From DASPXY01 sp038227745 (GTDB lineage Bacteria > Planctomycetota > Planctomycetia > Gemmatales > Gemmataceae), in NCBI GenBank assembly GCA_038227745.1, contig JBBRPS010000202.1, forward strand, positions 1 through 13,617: a stretch of 13,617 bases of DNA. The letters are read 5' to 3'. The notes under the pieces were generated by a model. The model was not told the DNA's origin and did not search any database. It was given only the letters and a program-made list of their open reading frames with translations. The position numbers and the translations under genes were made by a program. This document shows positions 1 through 8,066 of this stretch, piece after piece (positions within the stretch are counted from its first letter, which is position 1; every line of letters starts with the position of its first letter).

Positions 1-344
1 ATTTCGGCCTCAAGGGTGCCAGCCTGGTCGGCGGCTTCGAGGGCGGCGAAGAGGACGTCGGCGGCGTGGCGGGAGAGGACGCCGTCGTTGTTGATGACGA
101 ACGGGACGGGCGCGGCGCCGATGAAGGCCTGGTTGCCCTGGCGGCGCCAGAAGTGCTGGCCGAGTTCCCACTCGATGCTGTCGGCGAGGGGGGTGAAGTC
201 CTGGAGGACGAAGCGGCCCGTCTGGGCGCCGGCGAGGATGGTAGCGGCGGACGAGTTTCCGGCCGGCTTAACTGTGGCCGCCGCGGACACTTCGCCCGGA
301 GTCGCCAGGCTGGTGGAGTTGGTTAAGGGGGAAGCGGTACTCAT
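1..344 (-). CDS. N-terminal part of an unrecognised protein (runs off the window), possibly an N-terminal segment of a methyltransferase-type protein
   Basis: An ATG at 344 opens a minus-strand frame that stays open for 114 codons to the window edge, with G or C in most third positions as in the neighbouring genes. The first 40 or so residues are Ser/Thr/Ala-rich and low in complexity. A conserved-looking stretch follows with the motifs DFTPLADSIEWELGQHFW and PFVINNDGVLSRHAADVLF. There is no signal peptide, so a cytoplasmic location is likely. I have a weak recollection of the INNDG...LS...A..VLFA pattern ahead of SAM-dependent methyltransferase domains in planctomycete proteins, but the catalytic part would lie outside the window, so no function is assigned. 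No clear Shine-Dalgarno sequence precedes the ATG. It lies 100 bp downstream of the 445-1611 gene on the same strand and may have its own promoter in that gap. Confidence 0.7.
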   Translation of the reverse strand, partial: MSTASPLTNSTSLATPGEVSAAATVKPAGNSSAATILAGAQTGRFVLQDFTPLADSIEWELGQHFWRRQGNQAFIGAAPVPFVINNDGVLSRHAADVLFAALEAADQAGTLEAE

Positions 345-444
345 GGTAGTTCGCAGGGGGATGGCTCTCCCGGACAGGCGGCAGTTTGGAGCAGGGGTGA
401 TACGTGGACGGCGAGGCCAGGCAGGGCTGTCGGTTGTGTTCCCG

Positions 445-1611
445 CTATTTCGCCGCGAGGCGGCGCAGTAATTCCTGACCCTTCCCGGCGACTGTCAAGC
501 GGCCGGAACTCCAGGGACAAAACACTCCATTTACGTATGCGCTAGATTCCGCGTCCTGGGCTTCCCGCTGGTGCGGGCCAGAGCGGGCGATGCGTTCCAG
601 GGCCTTCACCAGCCCGGCGTGCCCGGACCGTGGAAAAAGGGACACTAACTTTGCGGCGCCTCCCTGGTCAAGCAAGCCCTTCAGCCCGTCCAAAGCCTGC
701 TCGCAGCGAAGCGGCTTGCCCAAGGAGCCCAACTCTGCTAGATACCACTGCTCGAACGCTGCGCGGAGCGCGGGCGACAGGTCCCTACTGCGGTCATGCC
801 GGAACCACCCGCTGAATGCAGAGGAGACGTTTCCCTTTTCCTCGTCGTCTCCTCGGGGAGCGGCGAACCGGAGGTAGTCTAGGGCGAGGCTCGACTGCCG
901 GATCGGGTCGTAGCCATCCCCGTAGGCGCCACGGCTCTTTGGGTTAACGTAGCAGAAGGCGGCATCCAGGGCGAAGAGGCGCACGCTGCGAACCTTCGAC
1001 TGGCACATCCTGCGAAACACTCCCTTCTGGCTCTCGTCGTCCGCAGCGGCGAGATAGCGGCCGCTGTCGGCGAAGGCCTCCGCCAGCGGGTCATCGTGGG
1101 CCGCCCTCCAGATATGACCCACGGGGGTCCCGAACCGGCTGATCCCATCTTCGGCCTCCCTTGGGCCGCAGAGCAGCAGTAGCAGACGCTGTCCGGGCTG
1201 AGGGGCAAAAGTCCAGACGGCTCCTCCTCCCCAGTCGGCGAGGTTCGGGCCTATTCTGCCCGCGTGCTCGGCCTCGTAGTAGTAGGGGATCTCCAACTCC
1301 GCACGGGCAGGCCCAGCGAGTGTGCGCTGGACGCGGAAGCGGAGCGTGCCCCCCTGCGCGTACGGGCGATCAGCGGCGCCCTGGCGGACCTTGGTGATAT
1401 CCACAGAGGTCACCGTCCCGGCAAAGAGGCTCCCGCCCGAAGCCAGACGAAAGTAAAGCCCCCAATAGCTGTCTTCTACTTCTATCCGCGCCGCCGCGCG
1501 AGGGCGCGGTGTCTTTCGCTCGCGCGCCGGGGGATTGTCGCGAAAGAAAGTGAAACAGGCGACGCAGGCGCCCCCCACCAAAACGGCGATGGCGATCACT
1601 CTGCCAACCAT
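445..1611 (-). CDS. Membrane-anchored hypothetical protein, 388 aa
   Basis: No family is recognised. Residues 4-22 form a single hydrophobic segment after a short basic start (MVGRVIAIAVLVGGACVAC), followed by an Arg/Pro-rich linker, so the protein is probably anchored with its body outside the cytoplasm. The two Cys in the hydrophobic segment do not form a good lipobox. Residues about 60-150 read like a beta-strand domain (FAGTVTSVDI, RFRVQRTLAGPA, GQRLLLLL), a pattern reminiscent of small OB/NTR-like domains in secreted proteins; this is a guess by eye. The rest looks largely alpha-helical and has no motif I know. The ATG at 1611 is preceded by a purine tract (AGGGGGG, 6 nt away), which supports this start. 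It lies 57 bp after the 1669-2388 gene and is probably co-transcribed with it. Confidence 0.75.
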   Translation of the reverse strand: MVGRVIAIAVLVGGACVACFTFFRDNPPARERKTPRPRAAARIEVEDSYWGLYFRLASGGSLFAGTVTSVDITKVRQGAADRPYAQGGTLRFRVQRTLAGPARAELEIPYYYEAEHAGRIGPNLADWGGGAVWTFAPQPGQRLLLLLCGPREAEDGISRFGTPVGHIWRAAHDDPLAEAFADSGRYLAAADDESQKGVFRRMCQSKVRSVRLFALDAAFCYVNPKSRGAYGDGYDPIRQSSLALDYLRFAAPRGDDEEKGNVSSAFSGWFRHDRSRDLSPALRAAFEQWYLAELGSLGKPLRCEQALDGLKGLLDQGGAAKLVSLFPRSGHAGLVKALERIARSGPHQREAQDAESSAYVNGVFCPWSSGRLTVAGKGQELLRRLAAK

Positions 1612-1668
1612 GATGTGCCCCCCTGGTGCGCTCGGAGTCGAAGTGCTATATATCGCTGGGCATGATCC

Positions 1669-2388
1669 TCACCTCGTGAGGCGAAACCTATCCAAACCCC
1701 AAACCACCTGTTCTTGAGGCCTTTCCGGTCCCTTCTCGCCTACGGGTAGTACGGTAAGGTGGATTTCACCTTCGCCGACAATCAGAAACTCATGGCCGTT
1801 GTGAGGAAAGCTGGAGAGGCGTTCTTCAACGAATGGCAGCGCTCGCAGGAGAGGGGATGGCCGGCTAAATCTTGCCTTCTCATGACGAGACGGGGTGCAG
1901 GGCAAGTAAAACCTATAAGGAATGCGATAAGTCCCCGGTTCGGGCTGGAAAAGATAATTGTCGAGGTAAACTGAAGATGGTAGTCCCTGCCCAGGAGGAA
2001 TGTCCATATCCCACCAGTGCGTGATCCGGGGGGGAGGCGGCTTGGTCCGGAGGGTCGTTCCTGCCGTCTGAAACTCAATCGGAAGGTATGTGAGAGTTAG
2101 GTCAACCGGCTCTGACACGAATGGAACGCAGCCAAGTGAAAAGGTCTCGGAGCTTGGGTTGAAAGAGACCATCTCAAGCTCGATAGGCGTCCCGTGAGGG
2201 CAAGGTCCCTCGGGAGATTTGAGTTGAATGATCGGCAGCCTGGGAAGGAGGTCTCGGTAATCCCGTGAGTAACGGACAAGCCCCCCAGCTGCCACACCCA
2301 AGAGGAGCAACAGGATGGCTGGAACGAGCACGTGTTTCGGGAGCCCTCGCCAGGATCCGAGCTTATGGGAGGGAGAGGGTATATCCAT
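1669..2388 (-). CDS. Membrane-anchored hypothetical protein, 239 aa
   Basis: No family is recognised. Residues 20-38 are a strong transmembrane segment (VLVPAILLLLLGVAAGGLV) behind a basic N-terminus, then RYSRDYRDLLPRLP, so a signal anchor with an external domain is likely. The external part is rich in Pro and aromatic residues, with two Cys (CPHG near residue 63 and GCVPF near 86) and strand-like blocks such as SVYLDNYLFQPEPGTYRIPYR. A longer frame begins at a GTG (2433) that abuts the stop of the upstream giant gene. I prefer the ATG at 2388 because an exact AGGAGG lies 9 nt before it and the GTG has nothing comparable. The gap to the giant gene is then 45 bp, which fits one operon. The third-position GC is lower than in the repeat section of the giant gene. 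Confidence 0.75.
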   Translation of the reverse strand: MDIPSPSHKLGSWRGLPKHVLVPAILLLLLGVAAGGLVRYSRDYRDLLPRLPIIQLKSPEGPCPHGTPIELEMVSFNPSSETFSLGCVPFVSEPVDLTLTYLPIEFQTAGTTLRTKPPPPRITHWWDMDIPPGQGLPSSVYLDNYLFQPEPGTYRIPYRFYLPCTPSRHEKARFSRPSPLLRALPFVEERLSSFPHNGHEFLIVGEGEIHLTVLPVGEKGPERPQEQVVWGLDRFRLTR

Positions 2389-2397
2389 CGAATTTGG

Positions 2398-2403
2398 CCT
2401 CCT
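2398..2403 (-). promoter_or_regulatory. Shine-Dalgarno AGGAGG that decides the start at 2388
   Basis: On the minus strand an exact AGGAGG is followed by 9 nt and then ATG at 2388. It lies between the stop of the giant gene (2434) and the ATG, so it favours the 239-residue product over a 254-residue product from the GTG at 2433. Most other genes in the window have weaker purine tracts. Confidence 0.75.
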
Positions 2404-2433
2404 GTTCTTGCGTCGTCCGAGAAGGACGGACAC

Positions 2434-5400
2434 CTACTTCTCGTTCAATATGTTCGTAAACGTGGCGGTGAAGGGATCGGTGCGCAACATCTGCCCTGCC
2501 TGCGCGGTGAAGCCGTTTGCGGTCACGTTCGCGCTTTGCCGCTTGACGACATAGTCCCAAAACTTCGTAACCGGATTCTTGAGAACGTCATAGGTGATCT
2601 TGAAGCCGCTCTTCGTGATGGGAATATCCTTTGCACCCGTCCGGTAATCCCGAAAGATGAATACTTGCGATACCTCGCTGGAACTAGGAGTGCCAGTTTT
2701 GGCGGCATCGACTATGGGGCGGATGTCAATAGCGTTTAGGTCGGGGCTGAAGACAGTAGCAGGAGTCTTGGAATACGTACCAACGACATTCCGGAGGTTT
2801 TTGAACTTCCCGGTTACCCGAATGCCTTGGACTTGCTCAGACATGTAAACCCGATCCAGATCTCCCAGGACGCCCGAGTCCGAAGCCCAGCTGATGTTCA
2901 CGAGCATCCCAATCGCCCCAGGGGCTATCTTCAGTTCGCCCTTAACGGTCCTCAGAAAAGTACCCGTTACATTGATGGGAATAGCGGCAACACTAAAGCC
3001 AAACGTCCTGGAGAGCAGCTTCCCATTTTTGTTGTACACCCCGAGGAACAAGTTGCCGGCATTGCCACCTCCTTTCCCTCCATTCGGGGCTTGCGCGGTG
3101 TCCGTTGCCTCGGTGCTGCGGTTTCCCACGACGAGCAGAGAAACTTTTCTTTCCTTTGGATCGGTCAGAGGTAAGGAGGGGGTTGGCAAGCCACCCCCCG
3201 CGGCTCCCGGCCGGGAAACGTTGGCAGATCCATTGGCTTGGCTAGCTCCCATGATCTTGATAGTCAGAGGGTACTGGTTCGCAAGGCCGTTCGCGAAATC
3301 GAGCTTCAGCAAATAATTCCCACCCGGTGGGATCCTATCGGGGATCATTTTCGCTGGGGTGTCCGGATGCCGGATATGGCCACCTTCGGCAAAGGTCACT
3401 TCCTCCGTCCCATCAGCCTGCGCGACGAAGGCCGTGCTGAGTAGCACAAACTCCGGCACCGTCTGGTCCCAGAGGCCCGTGATGAGGGGATGGAAGATAC
3501 CGGCATCGGAGAACGTATGATTAATAAGGAAGTTGAACAGGCCTGCGGATCCGGTAACCGTCCCGGTTTCAGTCCCAGCCCCATCCCCCACGTCAACCGT
3601 AGTGCCGTACTCCGTTGCCGTATCATAGGGGTTCGCGTCCACGAACACCGCCGCGGTAACGTCCGTGACGGTTTCGCCCTGCGTCGCCGAAATGTTCGCC
3701 CCATACGCCACGACAGGGGCGGGCACCACGATCACCGAAGTGCTGGTGTTGATCGAGCCGCCGCTGCCGTCCTCCACCGTCACGGTCACGGTGTAACTAC
3801 CGTCCGTCGGGTAGACATAGCTCCCGGTCACGTCGAACGTCCCGGACCCCCCGCTGACCACCCCGGTGCCCGTGTTCCCATCCCCCCAGTCGATCGTCGC
3901 CGTGAAGTCGCCCGCCACGGCCCCCGGTTGGTCCGTGCTGAAGCTGATGACGGTCAGATCCGTGGGCCGCCCGGCGGCGAGGTCGCCGACCACGACCGTA
4001 TCCGTCGCCGAGACGGTTGTCCCATCGGCATCCGTGACGGTGATCGTGACGGTATAACTGCCCACAACGGGATAGCTATGTCCGCCATCGCCACTCACGC
4101 TAAAGGCCCCGTCCTGCCCCATCACCACCGCGTAGGTTGACGAGCTGCCGTCCCCCCAGTCCACGGTGGCCGTGTAACTTAGCGCGCTTTCCGCCTGGTT
4201 CGCGTCCTGGAATACCGCGAGGTTGCCCGGGAGGCCACCGGCCCACGCGACGGACAGCGTCAGGCCGCCACGTACACCGGCTGCCCGTCCCCCCCTCCCA
4301 CGGCGGCCACCGGCCCACGCGACGGACAGCGTCAGGCCGCCCGTTATCGTGATGGGCGCCGCCGCCACCGTCACCGTGGACGTCACGGCGGTGATCGACC
4401 CGGCCGCATCGGTCACCGTCACCACGACCGAATACGTCCCCGGATCGGCGTAGGCGTAAGCACCGATCACGGTGAAGTTGCCCGAACTCCCGTCCACGAA
4501 GCCGCCGCTCGTGTTGCCGTCGCCCCAGTCGATCGTCGCCGTGTAGTCGCCGGCCTGGTGCGACAGGTTGGGGTCGGTGAAGGTCGCGACTACCACCCCG
4601 TTCGCCGGCACTCCCTCCACGGCGCTGGCCGTCGCGCTCGCCAGCGTCAACGTCGTGTCGTTGACGATCCAGTCGAAGGTCTGGCTGTCCGTGCCGCCGT
4701 TGCCGTCGTCCACCACCACCGTCACCGTGTACGGGCCTCCGTTCAGCGTCGCCGTTCCCCCCAGCGTGCCGGAGATAAGGCCCGTGGACGGGTCGATCAC
4801 CAGCCCGCCCGGCAGGCCGGTGGCGCTGTAGGTCAGGGTGTCGCTGTCGGCATCGGTCGCCGTCAGCGCCAGGTTGACGACATCGCCCGGCACGTTCGCC
4901 TGCGCCCCCGGGCTGGTCAGCGCCGGCGCACTGTTCGAGCCGTGCGTCACGGTCCAGGTGAAGGTCTTGGAGCTGCTGTAGGTGCCGTCGCCGGCCGTGG
5001 CCGTGACCCCATAGGGACCTGCCGCGGCGTCCCCGGCGGCCACCGTCCCGGAAATCGTCCCGGTGGACGTGTTGATACTCAACCCGTCCGGCAGGTTGGC
5101 CGCGCCGTAGGTCAGCGTCAGGCCGCTGGCAGCGGTCGCCGTAAACGCCACCGTCACGCTGTCCCCTTCCACGTTGGCCTGATCGCCCGGCGCCACCAGC
5201 GTGATTTGGGGGGTGAGGTCCCACGTAAAGGTTTGACTGGTGCTGATCGTGCCGTCGTCCGCCGCGATCGTGACCGAGTAAGGCCCGTTGTCGGCCACCC
5301 CGGGAGCCAGCACGCCGCTGATGTTCCCCGTGATGGGGTCGATGACCAACCCCGCCGGCAGGCCGGCAGCGCTGTACACCAGTGCGCCGGCGCCCGGGGG

Positions 5401-7794
5401 CGCCGGCGCGAGGACCTGCAGCGAGATCGTGTCGCCTTCCAGGCTCGTCTGCCCGCCCGGGTTCGCCACACCGACCTGCGTCACCGTCCACAGGATTTGC
5501 CGGCTCACGCTGTCGGTGCCGTCGGACACCGTTACCGTGGCCAGGTAGGGGCTACCTGCGTCGGCCGATGAGCCGAGGGTGCCCGAGATGACGCCGGTGG
5601 CCGAGTCGATGCCCAGGCCCGACGGCAGGCCCGTCGCGCTGTAGGTCAGGGTGTCGCTGTCGGCGTCCGTCCCGTGCAAGGTGAGCGACACCGTCGTGCC
5701 GTCCGCCCCGGTCTGCGGGCCGGAGTCGGCCAGGCCGAGGTGCGCCACCGTCCAGGGGATAGTCGTGCTGCCGCTCGCGGTGCCGTCGGACGCGGTGACC
5801 GTCACGCTGTACGGACTGCTGAACTCGGCCCCGAGAGCCACCGTCCCGGAGATGGTGCCGGTGGCGCTGTCGATGCTCAGCCCCGAGGGCAAGCCGGTCA
5901 CGCTCCAGGCGAGGGTGCCGGCCAGCGCGTCGGTGCCGGAGACGGGCAACAAGATGGTGTCCCCCGCGGCGACGGCCTGGTTCCCCGGGGCCTCGACCTG
6001 CACGCGCGGCTTGACCGTCCAGGCGAAGGTCTGGCTGGCGCTGCCCGTGCCCATCATGCCGGCGCTGGCCGTGACCGTGACCGTGTACGGGCTGTTCGCG
6101 TCCGCCAAACTGCCGACCGTCCCGGAGATCACGCCCGTGCTGCTGTCGATGCTCAACCCGGAGGGGAGACCATCGGCGAGGTAGGTCAACGTCCCCATGC
6201 CGTGGTAGCTCGCCGTCACCGCCAGCGAGACGGAGTCGGTGGTCAGGTTGGTCTGGCCGCCCGGGGAGGACACCGCCACCGGGGCCACCGTCCACGCGAA
6301 CGTCTGGCTGCTGCTCGAGGTACCGTCGCTCGCCGTGACGGCCACCGCGTAGGGGGCCGCCTGCGCCGCGCCGGCGTCGATGGTCCCCGAGATCTCGCCG
6401 GTCGTGGAGCTGATACTCAACCCGGCAGGGAGGCCCGTGGCGCTGTAGCTCAGCGTGCCGCCGGCCAGGGCGGTTGCCTGCACCTGCAAGGAGACGGTGT
6501 CACCCGTCGCGCTGCCGGCCGGCCCGGGGTTGACCACGCCGACGCGCGGCGTCACGCTCCAGACGAATGACTGGCTGGCGCTGTGGGTGCCATCGCTCGT
6601 CGTCACCGTCACCGCGTACGGGCTGTGGACGTGCGCCGCCGTGCCCACGGTGCCGGAGATCAGGCCGGTGCCGGCGTTGAGGCTCAGGCCCGCGGGCAGG
6701 CCAGTCGCGCTGTAGGTGAGCGTGTCGCTGTCCGCGTCGGTGCCGGCCAGTTGCAGCGAGACGGTCGCCGCGTCCCGGTCGCTGCGGTTGTCGGGGGCCG
6801 CCAGGGCCAGGTGCGCCACCGTCCAGGCAAAGGACTGGCTGCCGCTGTGAGTGCCGTCCGAGGCGGTCACGGTCACGCTGTACGGGCTGCCCGCGGCGGC
6901 CGTGCCGCCCAGGGTGCCGGCGATGGTCCCGGTGCCGCTGTCGATGCTCAGGCCGGGCGGCAGGCCGGTGGCGCTGTACGTCAGGGGCAGGCCGGCTGAA
7001 TTGCTCCCGGTGACCGGCACGCTCACCGTGTCGCCGTTGACGCCGGCCTGGTCGCCGGGGCCGGTGACGCCGACCGGGTCCACGGTCCACGGGAAGCTCC
7101 GGCTGGCGCTGGCCATGCCGTCGGAGACGCGCACGCTGACGCTGTACGGGGTGGCGCTGGCCGCAGCGGCAGCGAGTGTGCCCGTGATGTCGCCGGTCGT
7201 CGGGTCGATGCTCAGGCCGTCCGGCAGCCCCGTGGCGGTGTAGGTGAGCGGGTCGCTGTCGGCGTCGGCCGCCGTGAGCGGTAGAGAAACGGGGTCCCCG
7301 GCGGCGTTGCCCTGGTCGGGGACGGCGTCGAGGGTCGGAGCGTGGTTGGCAAGCCCGACATCCCAGGTGAAGCTGGCAGTGGCGGTGTCCGTCTGGTCGG
7401 TGGCCGTGACGGTCACGTCGTAGGCCGTGCCGACGACGGCGCTGGCGTCGATCTGGCCGGAGATGGTCCCCGTGAGGCTGTCGATGCTCAGGCCGGGCGG
7501 CAGGCCGGTGGCATCGTAGAGGAGCTGGTCACTGTCGGGGTCGCTGGCACTCACCGCGAGGGACACCGTGTCGTTGCGGACGCCCGACTGGTTGGCGGGC
7601 GTGGTCAGGGTCGGGGCGCGGTTCGTGTCGGTGATGGTCCAGGCCAGACTTTCGCTGTTGCTGCCGCCGTGGCCATCGATCACGATCACCGTGGGGGAAT
7701 AACTCCCGCCGAACGCCTCGGCGTCCGCGTAAGCGACGGTGCCGGAGATGACGCCCGTGCTCGAGTTGATACTCAGGCCGGGGGGCAAGTTCAC
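2434..7794 (-). CDS. Giant He_PIG/PKD repeat surface protein, apparently 5'-truncated (1786 codons)
   Basis: The reading frame holds 12 He_PIG-like Ig domains, each marked by GLPxGLSID...TGxISGT and ending F.WTV. Residues 1-56 are a partial domain; 11 full ones of about 89 residues run to about 1046. Four PKD-like domains follow, with DWGDG near residues 1086, 1213 and 1301 and a degenerate DVGDG near 1405. The last 325 residues are unlike the repeats (WDYVVKRQSANVTANGFTAQ near the end). Such arrays normally build exported, often calcium-binding or adhesive, surface proteins. Here the only start is a GTG inside the first domain (VNLPPGLS), with no Shine-Dalgarno sequence, no signal peptide and an in-frame stop 11 codons upstream. 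A 5' deletion, frameshift or assembly break is likely, yet the frame is otherwise open. It may lead the two membrane-anchored genes downstream. Expression and export are doubtful as the gene stands. Confidence 0.75.
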   Translation of the reverse strand: MNLPPGLSINSSTGVISGTVAYADAEAFGGSYSPTVIVIDGHGGSNSESLAWTITDTNRAPTLTTPANQSGVRNDTVSLAVSASDPDSDQLLYDATGLPPGLSIDSLTGTISGQIDASAVVGTAYDVTVTATDQTDTATASFTWDVGLANHAPTLDAVPDQGNAAGDPVSLPLTAADADSDPLTYTATGLPDGLSIDPTTGDITGTLAAAAASATPYSVSVRVSDGMASASRSFPWTVDPVGVTGPGDQAGVNGDTVSVPVTGSNSAGLPLTYSATGLPPGLSIDSGTGTIAGTLGGTAAAGSPYSVTVTASDGTHSGSQSFAWTVAHLALAAPDNRSDRDAATVSLQLAGTDADSDTLTYSATGLPAGLSLNAGTGLISGTVGTAAHVHSPYAVTVTTSDGTHSASQSFVWSVTPRVGVVNPGPAGSATGDTVSLQVQATALAGGTLSYSATGLPAGLSISSTTGEISGTIDAGAAQAAPYAVAVTASDGTSSSSQTFAWTVAPVAVSSPGGQTNLTTDSVSLAVTASYHGMGTLTYLADGLPSGLSIDSSTGVISGTVGSLADANSPYTVTVTASAGMMGTGSASQTFAWTVKPRVQVEAPGNQAVAAGDTILLPVSGTDALAGTLAWSVTGLPSGLSIDSATGTISGTVALGAEFSSPYSVTVTASDGTASGSTTIPWTVAHLGLADSGPQTGADGTTVSLTLHGTDADSDTLTYSATGLPSGLGIDSATGVISGTLGSSADAGSPYLATVTVSDGTDSVSRQILWTVTQVGVANPGGQTSLEGDTISLQVLAPAPPGAGALVYSAAGLPAGLVIDPITGNISGVLAPGVADNGPYSVTIAADDGTISTSQTFTWDLTPQITLVAPGDQANVEGDSVTVAFTATAASGLTLTYGAANLPDGLSINTSTGTISGTVAAGDAAAGPYGVTATAGDGTYSSSKTFTWTVTHGSNSAPALTSPGAQANVPGDVVNLALTATDADSDTLTYSATGLPGGLVIDPSTGLISGTLGGTATLNGGPYTVTVVVDDGNGGTDSQTFDWIVNDTTLTLASATASAVEGVPANGVVVATFTDPNLSHQAGDYTATIDWGDGNTSGGFVDGSSGNFTVIGAYAYADPGTYSVVVTVTDAAGSITAVTSTVTVAAAPITITGGLTLSVAWAGGRRGRGGRAAGVRGGLTLSVAWAGGLPGNLAVFQDANQAESALSYTATVDWGDGSSSTYAVVMGQDGAFSVSGDGGHSYPVVGSYTVTITVTDADGTTVSATDTVVVGDLAAGRPTDLTVISFSTDQPGAVAGDFTATIDWGDGNTGTGVVSGGSGTFDVTGSYVYPTDGSYTVTVTVEDGSGGSINTSTSVIVVPAPVVAYGANISATQGETVTDVTAAVFVDANPYDTATEYGTTVDVGDGAGTETGTVTGSAGLFNFLINHTFSDAGIFHPLITGLWDQTVPEFVLLSTAFVAQADGTEEVTFAEGGHIRHPDTPAKMIPDRIPPGGNYLLKLDFANGLANQYPLTIKIMGASQANGSANVSRPGAAGGGLPTPSLPLTDPKERKVSLLVVGNRSTEATDTAQAPNGGKGGGNAGNLFLGVYNKNGKLLSRTFGFSVAAIPINVTGTFLRTVKGELKIAPGAIGMLVNISWASDSGVLGDLDRVYMSEQVQGIRVTGKFKNLRNVVGTYSKTPATVFSPDLNAIDIRPIVDAAKTGTPSSSEVSQVFIFRDYRTGAKDIPITKSGFKITYDVLKNPVTKFWDYVVKRQSANVTANGFTAQAGQMLRTDPFTATFTNILNEK
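4233..4341 (-). repeat. In-frame 72-bp insertion bounded by a 37-bp exact direct repeat
   Basis: Bases 4233-4269 recur exactly at 4305-4341, an offset of 72 bp (24 codons), so the frame is kept. The repeat encodes GGLTLSVAWAGG twice just before the second PKD domain. Between the copies lies an Arg/Gly-rich stretch (RRGRGGRAAGVR) unlike anything else in the protein. Its DNA resembles the PKD-encoding DNA at about 4144-4167 with a one-base shift, as if a PKD-linker unit had been duplicated, deleted internally and read out of phase. Confidence 0.75.
4657..7794 (-). repeat. Tandem He_PIG Ig-like domain array (11 full, 1 partial, about 270 bp each)
   Basis: Twelve copies of the block encoding (G/N)LPxGL..(D/N)..TG.I(S/T/A)G occur at intervals of about 265-290 bp. 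Some segments are identical at the DNA level: a 36-bp stretch at 6937-6972 recurs at 7477-7512, and a 29-bp stretch at 4823-4851 recurs at 5636-5664. Other positions vary freely between copies, which points to duplication followed by divergence, with occasional conversion or recent copying in places. Confidence 0.85.
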
Positions 7795-7907
7795 CGCGGC
7801 TGTCGGAACGCAATAGAAATGTCCTCAGGACAAGGGAGCAACAGAGCCTCCTCGCCCGCACTTGCAAACCTCGTTTCCCCTGGACGGGTCGTTCCCCGGA
7901 ACTGCTC

Positions 7908-7936
7908 TGGAACCCCGGGGCACAGTCCGCTATAGT
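7908..7936 (+). promoter_or_regulatory. Weak candidate promoter for the gene at 8067
   Basis: TATAGT at 7931-7936 matches five of six positions of a -10 box and has a poor -35 (TGGAAC, 7908-7913) with a 17-bp spacer. It lies about 130 bp before the 8067 start in the 272-bp gap between divergent genes. The gap lacks coding signal in any frame, and its left end is where the Ig-like reading frame breaks off. Planctomycete promoter rules are not well fixed, so this is only a candidate. Confidence 0.25.
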
Positions 7937-7997
7937 CCCCCGCGCATTGGTGGCAAACGCATTTCCTGCCGCCGGTGCGAACGACCCATCGTGTGAC

Positions 7998-8023
7998 CGC
8001 CCCGCCCCCCCGGCGGCGGGGCG
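7998..8023. other. GC-only hairpin in the leader of the 8067 gene
   Basis: CGCCCCGCC (7998-8006) and GGCGGGGCG (8015-8023) form a 9-bp perfect stem with an 8-nt loop, 43 bp before the ATG. No T-run follows on the plus strand. If transcribed it would be a stable 5'-UTR hairpin; it could also just reflect the GC-rich spacer. Confidence 0.4.
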
Positions 8024-8066
8024 AGTGTTCCCGTTCACGTCTCTTCACAGGAACAGGGGAAGACTT

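Noticed and set aside
16..471. Plus-strand frame of 151 codons at the left edge
   Set aside because: It lies opposite the better-supported partial minus-strand gene and has no protein-like pattern.
4100..5491. Minus-strand frame of 463 codons inside the giant gene
   Set aside because: It overlaps the Ig/PKD repeats out of phase on the same strand, and its Arg/Gly/His/Asp-rich text is a frame-shifted reading of the repeats.
5674..6570. Plus-strand frame of about 298 codons opposite the Ig repeats
   Set aside because: Arg/Gly/Ala-rich antisense reading of the tandem repeats; no start signal or domain.
7890..7920. Short inverted repeats around CCCCGG and GTTCC
   Set aside because: Stems of only 5-6 bp in GC-rich sequence are expected by chance.
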